NCBI GenBank assembly: GCA_034509495.1
Contig: CM067522.1
Location: 22,495,156 to 22,559,155 of the forward strand
Source: Acestrorhynchus altus
Lineage: Eukaryota > Chordata > Actinopteri > Characiformes > Acestrorhynchidae
Direction of reading: 5' to 3'
DNA: 64,000 nt
Of this stretch, positions 11,769 through 22,334 are shown piece after piece. Within the stretch, counting starts at the first letter, position 1. Each line of letters starts with the position of its first letter. The position numbers and the translations under genes were made by a program. Under the pieces are notes generated by a model. That model saw nothing but the letters and a program-made list of their open reading frames with translations. It was not told where the DNA came from and made no database searches.

Positions 11769-14388
11769 ACACACACACACACCAATCAATTTGTTTCTAC
11801 CCTCACTGTCCTCCAGATCATACAGGAGCTCTTTGTGGTTCTATAATTCCAGACTGTAGTTCATCTGTTTCTCTGCAGACTTTATTCTCCTCCTTTCACC
11901 CTGATCTTCAATGATCAGGACCCCACAGGACCACCACAGAGCAGCTATGATGTGGGTGGTGGGTCATTCTCTATCAGACACTCCTACCGAGTGTCTCCAC
12001 CTTGTAGACATCAGAGACCGAAGCTCATCTGTGAATGATTCACGTTTCATGCTCGGCTGCATATGTGACCTAAGCAAGGGACAGCTTCATCACTGTCCCC
12101 AACTGACTATATAAACATGTCTTGTTGTGTGTGTTTTCCATTCCGACTCCTGCTGTTGTGTTGGTAGCATCCTTTGTGAGTGAAGTATGCCTCGGAGAAG
12201 AGTTTGAATAGTTGGAGACGGGTCCCTGTGGAGGGCTCCGCGAAGTGGGAGTGACATGAAGGATCTGAAAAACCACCACGGAGAGGGAGAACCGATGGAT
12301 TGTCCGACATGCATGGTGTGACCCACGTTCAACAAGCAGTGATGGCCTCTGTGAGTGCCATCTCCATTGGCAGAGATGTCATTGGCAAGGGTCATGCACC
12401 AAGACAACGCTAGACAACCCTAATCACACAACTAAACAACGTTTAAAGTGAATGTTCTGGAGCGACCCAGTCAGAGTCCTGATCTTAATCCAGTGGAGAT
12501 GTTGTGAAGAACCTGAAGCAGCAGTTGATGGAGGAAACTACCAACATCACAGAGCTGAAGCTGGTTTGTGGAGGAATGAACTCAAATTAGTGCAGGACTG
12601 ACCAACCGTTACGGAAACGTTTAGATACAGTTATTGCTGCACAAGAGGAGACACAGCAGATACTGAAAGCAGGGGGTCACAGACTTTTACCCTCACAGAT
12701 ATGAAGCACAAGTACATTTGAATACTTGCTTAAACACACACGTCTGTGGACAAATATTTACACACCATCAATGCAAACGGAAATTCCTGTCCTATCTAGA
12801 ATGTGGCCAGTCCTGCAGTACATACCTCCGTGTCCTCATGCAGCAGAGAGGGTGCAGATAATGATCTCCCTGTAATACTTCGCAGTGTGTCACATTGTTG
12901 CCCATTACGGAGATTTATCTGGTCTCTGGGCCACCGTAGATCACCAAGGTCCAGAGGAGGACTAATCTTCAGCAGGCAGGCGTTACTGCCCTGTATTTAT
13001 GGGGTCCCTTTCCCTGCTGGACTGAGCTTTCAGTGCAAAAGCAACTCAACTCAGATGCTTAAAGCAACACCAGACCAAACACAAATGCAGGCTCCACCAA
13101 ACGGCCTTTCTCTCCGTCTCTCTCCGCAAGTGACCAACGTAACTCGGCCGAGCTATTAGCCTCTAAACTCCAAACCAAACAGTCGTGTGAGAAATGCTTC
13201 GCTCGCCCCCGTCGCACCCCGATTGCTTGTGGGCCGATGATTGAAACTCGTGAGTCACGTGCAGGTCTCCTCTGCCAGGTTCAACAGCCATCGAGCCATT
13301 GGCCTGGGAATCCGTCGTCACGTCAGCCGGCGGTTGGGAGCCGGGGGAGGGGCCGTGGCCCACCGCTTTGTTCTTGCTTTTATGGATGTGAATTTACAGT
13401 AACTCGAATCGTCAAATAACAAGCTCGTTTGTCTCCGCGTGTGCAGATGGTTCACGAGTCCGAGAACTTAAACAGCAATCCCGTTCTGTTCAAGACGGAG
13501 AACCCGAGCGTGTTGGTCACCGAGGCATGATTCATTTGGAGTTTGCGTGAAAGCAGAGATGAAATGAATTCACCATTTCACCTGCGTCGTGTAGGTTCTG
13601 GTGCAGAAACAGGAAGAAGGACAGCTCTGCTAATTTAAACCTGCTGTTCCGAAACCGTGACGAACGTGTACCTACAGTGTATCTAAATCCATAAGAGCTG
13701 TTAAACGCTGTCTTTGTAAATATTCATAAGTTGTTGTTTGGCTACAGTGGAAAGCACTGCATTGGACTGCTTTGGTCCATGCGTCCACCGTATTGGTCCA
13801 GACGAGACAAGTACAGGTGAACATCTTCCAGTCCCTGTTTGTGTAAATGTCATGATTGTAATCAAAATAAAGGGATATTTCTTTATTACGTATGAATGTT
13901 ATTTTATGAACCGGTTACGAACCGATTCCGGTTTTCCCGCCTGACGTTCGGAGCGGTGCAGCAGGTAATGTACAGTGTGTGTTGATGTAAAGCCAGCGTT
14001 TATTCATGGTACCACGAGCAGCCAACCAGCAGATGTGAAGTGATGGGATACAGACAATCAGCCTCGGCTCTTGTCCCGAGACAGCCGAGCTAACCTTAAA
14101 CCTCATCTGTGTGCTCTGCAGATTGACGACTCTGTCCAGCTGACCAATCCTGGAGTCTCCCAGCTGCGTGTCCGTGCGGATGGGAAGATCGTGGCAGCGG
14201 CTTGCTGGGACGGCAGCGTTCGGGTTTTCGGCTGGAAGAGACTCAAGCCGCTCGCTGTCCTGCAGCACCACAAAGACCTGGTCCTCAGCGTGGCCTTCTC
14301 GGACCACCCAGAGCCCTCCCAGAGACTCATGGCAGCAGGTTCCAAGGACCAGCGAATCAGCTTGTGGTCTATTTACAGTGAAAGTTGA
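3551..14388 (+). CDS. gnb1l: gnb1l, 3' end (last two coding exons; gene continues left)
   Basis: C-terminal part of a GNB1L-type WD40 protein (guanine nucleotide-binding protein beta-subunit-like 1). Human GNB1L lies beside TBX1 at 22q11.2 and is a six-WD-repeat protein; established work links it to PIKK-family kinase stability. Two exons are visible: about 3551-3745 and 14122-14388, separated by an intron of about 10.4 kb. The peptides GYEDGSLVLWDV and GSKDQRISLWSIY are typical of this family. Identification rests on my recognition of the WD40 C-terminus plus the tbx1 neighbour. The N-terminal blades are outside the window. The first of the two exons is not cleanly open near its 3' end, so a full-length reading cannot be made as written. 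Confidence 0.85.
3772..4660. other. gnb1l intron, unique sequence
   Basis: Moderately complex intronic DNA. I see no exon-like frame, transposon or tandem array in it. Confidence 0.6.
4668..5382. repeat. Long pyrimidine-rich CT tract
   Basis: About 700 bp of strongly biased CT/TTTC sequence, with pure (CT)n runs near 4674-4704 and 5350-5374. Internal blocks around 4976-5090, 5100-5220 and 5240-5330 repeat one another (CTTCTGTCCA...TATTCTCAGTTTCTT), so it is partly a higher-order duplication of about 130 bp. Overlapping serine/leucine-rich open frames of up to 275 residues result from the CT composition and are not genes. Confidence 0.9.
5383..5987. other. gnb1l intron, unique sequence
   Basis: Moderate-complexity sequence with no gene or tandem repeat that I can support. 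Confidence 0.5.
5988..6255 (+). mobile_element. LINE reverse-transcriptase fragment
   Basis: The frame reads LIAVTEKLHATRSAKPSS, then VVILLDLSGAFDTVDHKVLL, and after frame breaks GVPQGSV-like sequence (GGTGTTCCACAAGGCTCAGTC). The LDLS-AFDTVDH block with a following GVPQGS is the palm region of non-LTR retrotransposon reverse transcriptases of the fish L2/CR1/Rex1 type. Both ends are missing and the frame is broken, so it is a dead fragment. The precise clade cannot be assigned by eye. Confidence 0.8.
6322..6476 (+). mobile_element. tRNA-derived SINE head
   Basis: GTGGCTCAGGGG resembles a pol III A box and GGGTTTGAACCTC, about 40 bp further on, resembles a B box. This is the spacing of a tRNA-related SINE promoter. 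The tail is unclear and abuts the Tc1 fragment that follows. Confidence 0.6.
6477..6985 (-). mobile_element. Decayed Tc1-like transposase fragment (family A)
   Basis: On the minus strand a transposase C-terminal catalytic part is readable: NTHSGALFQQDDARPHTA, then SPDLSLIENVWDAIGR, then SAELRENIQATWD with a frameshift between. The QQDDxxPH and SPDLxxIExxW motifs are the second and third catalytic regions of Tc1/mariner DDE transposases. The N-terminal DNA-binding part is missing, so the copy is non-autonomous. Closely related copies lie at 53530-54200, 55820-55995 and 60930-61205. Confidence 0.88.
6986..7867. other. gnb1l intron with T-rich and short GT tracts
   Basis: Unique sequence followed by a T-rich stretch (about 7190-7440) with (GT)n at 7358-7376 and again at 7552-7571. 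No coding signal. Confidence 0.6.
7868..7934. repeat. (CA)n microsatellite
   Basis: Nearly pure CA dinucleotide run of about 65 bp. A short (GT)n follows at 8049-8070. Confidence 0.97.
8427..8560. repeat. 21-bp G-rich minisatellite (start of array)
   Basis: About six copies of GGAGTCGGTGGCGGTCCTGTTC, with later copies diverged (GGTGCCGGTCC, GGTGCCAGTCC). The unit is clearly related to the longer array starting at 8660. Confidence 0.9.
8660..9200. repeat. 26-bp G-rich minisatellite with higher-order structure
   Basis: About 20 copies of a unit close to GGTGGCGGTCCTGTGGTTTG plus GAGTCG, varying between GTTGTTTGGAGTCG and GTGGTTTGGGGTCATT. A block of about 140 bp (roughly 8815-8955) is repeated almost exactly at about 8960-9100, showing higher-order amplification. 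The unit lacks stop codons and is not a multiple of 3, so three forward frames and one reverse frame stay open for 110-204 residues. That pattern indicates a minisatellite and not a protein. It lies in the large gnb1l intron. Confidence 0.95.
9201..11735. other. gnb1l intron, no gene seen
   Basis: Unique-looking intronic sequence. It includes short GGGGACGG copies near 10180-10210 and CTGT/CTAT-rich sequence near 10920-10985. No exon, RNA gene or recognisable transposon found. Confidence 0.5.
11736..11784. repeat. (CA)n microsatellite
   Basis: CA dinucleotide run interrupted once by AT. Confidence 0.95.
12025..12780 (+). mobile_element. Heavily decayed Tc1-like transposon (family B, possibly composite)
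   Basis: Plus-strand remnants: VNDSRFMLG at about 12031-12058, resembling the SDESRF block around the first catalytic Asp of Tc1 transposases; and LERPSQSPDLNPVEML at about 12457-12504, the classic third catalytic block, followed at once by a stop. Between them, GAGAGGGAGAACCGATGGATT (about 12280) resembles sequence inside the family A copy near 53622. Order and spacing are disrupted, so this is either a much-deleted element or two fragments together. Confidence 0.65.
12781..14121. other. gnb1l intron, no gene seen
   Basis: Unique, balanced-composition sequence up to the acceptor at 14121. A few short open frames lack any recognisable family signal. Confidence 0.5.
14122..14388 (+). CDS. gnb1l: gnb1l last coding exon
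   Basis: The acceptor GTGCTCTGCAG ends at 14121, then an open frame begins IDDSVQLTNPGVSQLRVR. It runs 88 codons to TGA at 14386-14388. Recognisable pieces are DGKIVAAACWDGSVRVFGW (a WD40 strand-d ending), PLAVLQHHKDLVLSVAFSD, and the final GSKDQRISLWSIY. Human GNB1L ends with the same GSKDQRISLWS signature, so this is the C-terminus. The exon is intact, unlike the preceding one. A 194-residue open frame on the opposite strand (13915-14499) is a shadow. Confidence 0.92.
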   Translation: MDDSVQLTNPGVSQLRVRADGKIVAAACWDGSVRVFGWKRLKPLAVLQHHKDLVLSVAFSDHPEPSQRLMAAGSKDQRISLWSIYSES

Positions 14389-15246
14389 CTCTGGGTGGGT
14401 TGGAGGTAGCCGCTTCTCGATACGTGTGAGAGCATGAACAGAGTGTAATCTGAAGACTGTACCTCGGGACACCAAACCGTTCCTACACGAACGACACACA
14501 CACCCTTCACGGGAATTAAATCTAAATCATTATTGATGTGGAAGATATTGTCCAGGTCTATCGGTACATTAAGTCCCGGTGTGCCTTCTTGAGGCCTGAC
14601 CAGTCCAGGTGGTGAGAGAATCCTAAAAGAACAAGGTACCATCGTTGATAACGTATCGACATTTTTGCTGAATGAGCTTAAATTAGACATTTTGAACGAT
14701 ATTCAAAGTCGAGATACCGGTGGTTTGTGCAGCAGTGATGATCTCTAAGTCCATGGAGGGTTACATGCCTGGGTTTGTTGCGCAGCACCGTGGTTCAGCA
14801 ACACGAGTCAGCAATCAATAGTAATCAATTCAGTAACTCAGGCATGAATGAAGTGAGTCTTTACAAATACCTTGAAAACCTTGAGACCATATTTCTGTTA
14901 ATTCAGGCCATGTGTTTAAACGTGGCTCGTGTTTCTGTGGGTTTATCTGCAGCTGTTGAAGTTAACATGAGTCTCCCTTTGCTGTCTGTTCCAGGGATGG
15001 TCCAAATCCCAGAGCACACCAACCTGGCTTTCTTCACTGAGGGTTGATTTGGTGTGCTGTACCTGTACGTCAGACGTAATCGGTTCTGCTCCTGGAGCTC
15101 CAGAACCGAGAGAGAATTAGATATTTTCTCTTAATTATTAGATTTAATTTGTGTCCAAACAGAGAAGTCACTAAACGATGCCCAACTCCGGCCATCAAGG
15201 GCAAGATTTGAAGTTGTTGTGAGTCATTTGAATATTTTTCCTATTC
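14389..15246. other. gnb1l 3' UTR and start of intergenic region
   Basis: Sequence after the gnb1l stop; at least the first part should be 3' UTR. No further gene supported. Confidence 0.5.
14515..14520 (+). promoter_or_regulatory. Possible gnb1l polyadenylation signal ATTAAA
   Basis: The variant hexamer ATTAAA lies about 125 bp after the gnb1l stop codon. It is the nearest plausible signal. Nothing else in the sequence confirms cleavage here. Confidence 0.3.
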
Positions 15247-15289
15247 ACACTGGTTCCCACTGGTTCCCACTGGTTCCTACTGGTTCCTT
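15247..15289. repeat. Short 11-bp tandem repeat
   Basis: Four copies of CACTGGTTCC plus one base, the last ones slightly diverged. Confidence 0.9.
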
Positions 15290-15529
15290 TTGGCTTGTCG
15301 GTTATTGTTCTACGTTATACAGTTGACTGCTGGTGTCTACCACCAGTCCTATGCTGCTGCATCAGTAGCACGTTCAGCTACTCTAAAATGCCCCCCATTG
15401 GCTCGTCCATCCTCATATCCGTCCTCCCTCGTCCCCAAAGGTCACACACACTGCTCCGTCTCACCCTCCAGGAAATAGGAGCTAATGAAGCATTTCTCAA
15501 ACGTTATTGAAAATCACACCACGGACTAC

Positions 15530-16170
15530 TTTGTGCCTGATCATTTCTGTAGAACTTCATACTGGATTGTTATTATAGAATTATTAAAACTTCTTTGGAC
15601 TGTTTCTGTAGAACTTTGTGGTTCATATTGGATAATTTAGACATTGACTGTCGTGCCTTACGTTGGATTAGTTCCATATATTAATAGGTTTCATTTAACT
15701 TTGTATAACATTCTCATCAAACTTAATATTTCTGATTTCTTTTATTTCTATATAAATTCATTCTTCAGATTGGATTGTTTTTGTTGAGCTTAATGCTTGA
15801 AATTGGATCAGTTCTGTAGAGCGTTTTGCTTCAGATATGTTTGATTCTATGGAACGTCATGCTTGAAATCAGACCATTTCTATAGAATGTTGTTTCTATA
15901 TACATTCACGCTCTGATTTGAATGAGTTACATAGAATTGAATGTGTAGAATCAGATCTAGGGTATGTCATGCTTTCGGTTATTTCTGTAGAACTTCATGC
16001 TTTGAAATCGATCACCTTTACAAAACTTTATGATCCAAATTGGACTAAATCTGGCGAACTTCATGTGAAATTGGGTTATTTCTATTGAACTCTATGCTTT
16101 AAATTGGATTGGATTTACACGTCTTAGCGTCTGAGTGGATTAGATCTGTGAAATATGCTCCAAACTAATA
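15530..16170. repeat. Degenerate tandem repeat, about 45-60 bp units
   Basis: The phrase TTTCTGTAGAACTTCATGCT with a following AAATTGGATT recurs about ten times with heavy divergence (for example near 15546, 15604, 15874, 15985, 16044, 16080). It reads as an old, decayed tandem array. Confidence 0.6.
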
Positions 16171-17100
16171 CTTTGACTTTATTGAGCCACAGAAATTGAG
16201 CTGCTTGCTTTAAAGCTCCTGTTTAAATTGATCATCCAGTGTCACTTCAGCTCTTCACGCGAACTCGTCCAACCGTCGGGGTTTTAATCCGTTACGTCGT
16301 TCGCTGCGGAGCTGGGCCTTTTTCTGTCTGTAAGCTGTTTGCTTTGCTGCTCGGAGATGTGCTTCACTGGACTTGTATTTGCACTATAAGTCGCACCTGA
16401 GCGGCAGCGTGTAATTCACGGCTGTTTTTCCAAACCCACTGGTGAGTTTAAGCGCTGCCCTCTGGATTGACCTGGCCTGCATTCATCACACAGGGCTAAT
16501 CACTGGTGCACCGACAGCTCTGTTTGTTAACAAGATTCATTGGACTGCTCGGCGGCCTTTCATTTGCTCTGTAACAAATGCCGTGGAGGCAGCTCACCCT
16601 AACTTCTACTCTGGAAGCTGGTCTACCGAGGCTGAATGGATGGCGGCGTCGGTGGTGTTTGTTTTACCGTATTAATCCAACATGGAGATACTGACTAATT
16701 CATGAACTGGTTTAAGTTAAATAAATGGACTGTTTTATGGGCCTGTGATTCATTTTTCTCGTTTTCAGGGACGTGAACGTCTCATTTTGTAGAACAAGGC
16801 TTAGCTTATTGAATCTAACCCATGTTTTTTCCCCTCTAAAGAGAAATGGTTTGTGCAGTGGGTTACCGTTGACCCTTCACGTGGTCTTCAACTGGAGAAA
16901 ACGTCTCCATGTCTTCTGTGAGAGGTTTTAAGTCCTAAAGGCAGAGCTGGACGTGGTCATGAACAGTAGAAATGATTAGACAACTGTGTCGCCCAACGTA
17001 GGAACATTAAAAACAGAACCGACAGAGCTTTTATGGGCAAAATATCGTCTGCAGACTTTGTGCACGTCACTGAAAATATTATATTTTGTTAAGCAGCATC
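16171..17100. other. Intergenic unique sequence
   Basis: Balanced, complex sequence, notably 16440-16680. No gene model supported; conserved noncoding sequence is possible but cannot be judged here. Confidence 0.4.
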
Positions 17101-17107
17101 ATCTGTA

Positions 17108-17166
17108 AGTCGCGGTGTCGGAGTCGCGGTGTCGGAGTCGCGGTGTCGGAGTCGCGGTGTCGGAGT
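17108..17166. repeat. 14-bp tandem repeat, four copies
   Basis: Four perfect or near-perfect copies of GTCGCGGTGTCGGA, a GC-rich island in AT-rich surroundings. Confidence 0.95.
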
Positions 17167-17169
17167 AAT

Positions 17170-17750
17170 GTGTAGTTGCTCAATCATTTTTAACTATTAA
17201 ATACTGCTTATTAGTTTTTGAAATTTTGCCGTCGTTGTGGAATAATTTGTTGTACTTATTGAGTAACGAGGTGTTAACGTTGTGGAGTTTTTGAATAATT
17301 TACTGTAGTGAGTGAATAATTAGTGAATAATAATTTAATAATTATTGGAATTTACGGTACAATTTACAGTAGATACTCTAATTTGTTTGTCTTACAAAGA
17401 AATTGGAATTATTAGAATTGTTTATAGAAGTTACTGATTAATTAGCTGTCGCTGAAAGTGTTTTGTCACTGATTTGTAGGAATTTACATAATTAATAGTT
17501 ACAGAGAAAGTAGAATTTACTGAATTATTTATAGGAGTTACTGATTAATTAGTTGTTACTGAGAAATAGATTAACGTGTATTTACTAATGAATAAGTTGT
17601 TAGTAATTGTTATGTTAATGTTACTGAATAGTAGTTTGTATGTTTCCCTCAACGTCGAGTAAAGCTTTGAAATTACAGTGTTTTTATGAAAACAAACGTA
17701 GAAACTTCACGTTGTAACATCTTAAGACCGGTTTTCAGTTACATTAAGCA
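17170..17750. repeat. AT-rich degenerate repeats
   Basis: Loose repetition of TTACTGATTAATTAGTTG, GAATTTAC and GAATAATT motifs, very A/T-rich, with no clean period. Confidence 0.5.
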
Positions 17751-18560
17751 GTGAAACACAGTTCAGTGCATCACTGATTGGACTGCTGGAGTGGACTCGT
17801 GCGGAACGTTCTGGGAAAGGTTGGTTCAGGAGATGGAATAATGTTGTTCTCATGGTAAAAATGGAATTAATTCTTCCCTCGTCATCCAAAGACCCGGTTC
17901 TGGAATCGACCCTATTGTTGGATTGTTTCGAAGCTAATAATGAGAAGAGCGAGGCAATAGTGAAAGAGCTCTTTCAAGTGGAGGAAATGGTAATCTTCCC
18001 ATCCCGTCCAGTTGCCCTCCATATGACGTGAATCCATCATAAAGCCACGTGGGGATTCCATTGAAGATCAAACGGCACGCGGCCGTTCTGCCCCACAAAA
18101 GGGCAAGTGGCCTTGGGATATCCCATTAGACTGTACAGGATGGGGGCTGGTGGGGTGGAACTATAGAGGCCATCCTCTTAGAGGAAAATAACAGCAGGCG
18201 AGTCGCCGGTCGGAGAGGAAGACAAAACAGTTCGTGCCATCCTCGGCCTTCGTGAGCCTGGCCCTTGTCGTTACTGGACGTCCCATTGGAAGCCTTTGGT
18301 CCATGACCTCTGTGGTGAACCGTCTGGCTGGTAACAGCTTCCTAACTCTCCTGTAGACTTTAAAAACACAAGAAAACCAATCGTCCTCTTTTTTTCAGGG
18401 GGAAAGGTCCTTCCGTCCACTTGGCCATAAATCAAAATGTCAAAAATGAGTGTTGAAGCTTCCGAAATCACAGAATCATAGATCAGTGAAGGAAGTCAAT
18501 ATGGACAGAGATCAGGATGCAGTGTCGGCAGTGCAAGAAATGACAGCCGGGACCGATCAT
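17751..18560. other. Complex intergenic island
   Basis: A GC-balanced, non-repetitive block between two AT-rich repeat fields (17.2-17.75 and 18.56-19.2 kb). There is no coding frame of interest; it may hold regulatory sequence. Confidence 0.4.
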
Positions 18561-19215
18561 CTAATGGTCAATAAGACATAATTATTACAACCAGGTTCAT
18601 TAGTGATTTTTAAACATATTATCATATTATCATATGATAATAGAATTTTTGAATTGACTTTAATAAATTAGGAGTTATTTCACAATTTAGATGCTCAATA
18701 ATTTCCAACAGTTAGTGAATATTTTAATGGTTATTAAATATTGAGATTTTAGAAGCTGCTCAATAATTTACAGCAGTTATTGAATAATTTTAGAAGTTAA
18801 TAGATAATAGAAATTGTGGAATAATTAGAATAATTACTGAATATTTTATATGAATTACAGAATAATTGCTGAGTTTTTGTAGAATTATGGAATTGTCAGT
18901 AGTTCCATAATGTCCCCAGAATCATTATTAGAAATTCAGAATAATTAGTAGTTCCTTATGAATTATGGATTCATTTCTAGAAATTGTGGAATAATCAGGA
19001 TCTACAGTTTATTTGTAGAAATGTTTAGTAGTTGCTTATTAATTAGTTACTGAATAATTTATAAAACTAATAATTGATCATTTATTCAATATTTCATATA
19101 TATGCTGTATTTTACTAGGTATTAATTCAGTTGTAAACTTTATAATTTAGTAGTTACTGAATAAACGATGGTAATTATGGAACAATTAAGTTCTTAAATA
19201 ATGAAGTTTATTTAA
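18561..19215. repeat. AT-rich degenerate repeats (TTGTGGAATAATTAG type)
   Basis: Recurring GAATAATTAG, TAGTAGTTACTGAATAAT and AATTTAGAAGTT phrases across about 650 bp. It resembles the field at 17.17-17.75 kb. Confidence 0.55.
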
Positions 19216-20290
19216 AAAACTGAAAGCAAGCCTTCACGTTTTAGTGAAATTCTCCGACACGTTGAGCAGTGACACCAGTAAAGTCCAACGAAGTGAAAGA
19301 CCGACCTCAGCCTGTCATTGTCCTCCTCCTTTTTTCAGCAGACCTCCCTGGCGGACATTGTGGACTGATGGCTGGCCTCAGTGTTCTACCATGTTCCAGG
19401 CAGATGCCCTTGGGCTGCTGTGGTTAGACAGGTGGAAAAGATGGTGGGTTTTCTTGTTGATGAATGATGACCCAGGGCTAATTTCAGACCGGTGTGCTCC
19501 AGAGAGAAACTGAGGCCTCATTTTTGTCGTTCTTGTTAGACAGCGTAGTCGTCTAGATGTTGGCGAGCTCATTGGAGAAGAAATAATCTGTGTTTGCTAA
19601 CACGGCCCTGGTGCTGATGTGATTTTATATTCGGCATAAAATGTCCATCATCGATGGCAAATGGATCGTAAACCGTGCTGTGGATGACGAGGCCAGAGAG
19701 CAGCGGAATGGGGAAGGCGGTCTTGCTTTAGCTTGTCTGCGTGACCTCGGGTTGGGTTTTATTTACTTTATCCGTCCTGCAAGAGCTGAGTCTGTCTCTG
19801 GACGTGCCAGGCAGCCGAGGTGCGACTGTGCACACACCATAAAGTCAGCTGTAATGGGTTTGTGAGTTGCGCCGTGGTGTTGAGTCCCTTGTCTCTGTCT
19901 CTGTCGGCTGCAGTGGGGGCAGGCTCTCGGGCCTGAAGGGGGTGCTACACTCTACTTGCCCAGACTTTCACATCGCAGCAGATTATATAAGCAAAACGTC
20001 CTTTTATGGGTCAGACTGGGTTTTGGACGATGTCTTATTTATTCACTTTATGGACATTTTTCAAATCAATGTTTAAAAACTGTTTAGTGCTTTTTATTTA
20101 TGAATTGATTAAATATTGAATGTATTGGGGTCTTTTGTTTGTACTCGTACCAGTGTTCCCAGTGGAAAGTAAAGTGGGAGAATAACCATTATGGGAAAGT
20201 TGAGAAAAGGGACATTTTTATTAAAGGAATTTTCTTCTAGTTTACAAACAAATCAATTCTTCCATGGATTTATTTTTTGTTAATATATCT
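19216..20290. other. Complex intergenic island
   Basis: Balanced sequence with short open frames only (longest about 89 residues, no family signal). Candidate conserved noncoding DNA; nothing coding supported. Confidence 0.4.
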
Positions 20291-20297
20291 GTTAGAA

Positions 20298-20298
<1 letters not shown>

Positions 20299-20372
<74 letters not shown>

Positions 20373-20435
20373 TGTATATATGTATATATATAATATATAA
20401 AATCAATACTCAATAGTAAATAGTAAAATGAGTCA

Positions 20436-20472
<37 letters not shown>

Positions 20473-20475
20473 ATT
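20299..20475. repeat. (GT)n followed by (TTG)n microsatellites
   Basis: A GT run of about 70 bp at 20299-20372, then TATA-type repeats, then (TTG)n at about 20439-20472. Confidence 0.97.
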
Positions 20476-20607
20476 AATAGAAAGCAATTGTTGATGACTG
20501 TGTTAAAATGACCTTCAGTTTTTCCTGTGGGGTCACTGTCGTCCCATACGTTTCACTATTAATAAACAGAGGAAACTGCAGTCATACACTGAACATAACT
20601 GTATGAA

Positions 20608-20875
20608 TCATAATAATAATAATAATAATTATATTCTTAATACTTAATTCTTCTTATTATTATTCATTCATTATTTTTTTTATTATTATTATTTATTTAT
20701 TTTTTATATATTATTTAATTACATTTTTTTATTATTTTATTTTATTTTATTTTTTTACTTTATTTTATTGTTTTATTTTATTTTATTATTAAATTTTTTT
20801 ATTTTATTGTTTTATTTTTATTTTATTATTTTATTTTATATTATTTTATTTTATTTTTTTACTTTATTTTTAATG
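20608..20875. repeat. A/T simple-sequence field (TAA, TTTTA)
   Basis: (TAA)n near 20610, then long TTTTATTTTATT-type sequence. The small open frame here is a composition effect. Confidence 0.9.
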
Positions 20876-22330
20876 CTAATAGTAGCATATATTTGTTGCA
20901 TAAATCTAAATATATTCAACGTGTTATTACAGCACAACACATTAATACCTCCCCTTATCACACCTCAGTCCTGTACAGAGAGCTTTTAAATATCAAAGCT
21001 TATTAAAGTGTAGTTCTGTTTTTGTTAAATTGAGTAAATAACTGTGTATTAAAATATGTAGAATTATAGTTAACATTAACAGTACAGTATTACAGCAGTG
21101 GTGCCCAAACGTTTGCAAATGGTATGTAATACGTTACAGTAAAACTATAATATATTGAGTTTTTTATATTAATGCCACTTTTAAAAATGTGTCTCCAATA
21201 ATGATGGTTAAATATTATATTTGAATTATGAATATTATAGTTTTAGCTGGTATTTACAAGGACACTAGTGTATTTTATTGTTATACTTATGAAGGAATAT
21301 GTTTGTTTATTGTGTGTCGTGCTGCTCTGTTTACCTCGAAATAGCATTTTGTTGTTTTATGAACCTACAGAAACAGTTTAGTCCATATTTCCAGCAGCAG
21401 GACTTTAGTGGCCTCCGGAGCTGGAAACACTTTTTAACCTCTGACCCCTCTAAAAGTGGATTTGCCGTGGGAGGTCAGACGGGGTGTGGGCGGCGATACT
21501 GTAGACCCTCTGTGGAGGAAAAGGGAAAATGGGATGATGAAAGAGCTGGTGACCGAAGCTGTTTGTGGCAGAGTGGGTCTCTTAGCTACAGAAGGTCATG
21601 GAGATAGTATTGTAAACACCATTTGGAGCAGATCAGGTGTAATTTGGAACAATAATGTTTGATTTGGACTCAAAAAAGGGAAGCTTTGCGGGGCTTTGTA
21701 GTTTGTTTACAGGCGGCTCTTCAGGCCTGAAGGCTTCGGCTGCTGGAGAACCAAACCATCACAGCCTGGTGGAGCTGTTTCGTTGCATCTATAAAACGTG
21801 TTTTTGATGAATCACAGCTGTTTTGTTTTTACCTCTGTGTTCCCGAATCAAAGGTGTGGATTTTTGTTTGGCACTGGAAAGCCATGTTTGAAAAATGTAA
21901 ACACACATGTGCTGGCCTGCACTGGGCAGGTGCACTGGAGCGGTTCTCCGAGGCCTCTCCGATATAGAAATCACGCTCGTCTGTAGAAATGCCCCCTCGC
22001 TCTCTCCGTGTATACAGTGTTCACCCACTCGCACACGTTGAAGTGAAGGTGTTGTGAACGGTTCTAACTGCATTATGATTCAGTGTCTCGTCCTGGAGAA
22101 CGAAGAAGCCTCGTCCTTCTGTCTACCTTTACTGTGTTCACAAACTGAATGTCAGATCAAATGGCAGTCCCCCCGTGAACATATATAAACATCTGGACAT
22201 TGGAGATGGAGGTGATCTACCTAAACAACACTGTTTATAAAACGTTATTAATGCTTGTGTGTCCAGAGGGACAAAAACGAACCGTTGTTTATATTTTCTG
22301 AAGCTATAGAATTGTTCATGGTGACACTGA
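20876..22330. other. Intergenic sequence, nothing recognised
   Basis: AT-rich then mixed unique sequence without a supported gene, RNA or transposon. Confidence 0.45.
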
Positions 22331-22334
22331 TGCA

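Noticed and set aside
13915..14499. 194-residue minus-strand frame
   Set aside because: Antisense shadow of the gnb1l last exon, whose plus-strand reading matches WD40 proteins and has a proper acceptor.
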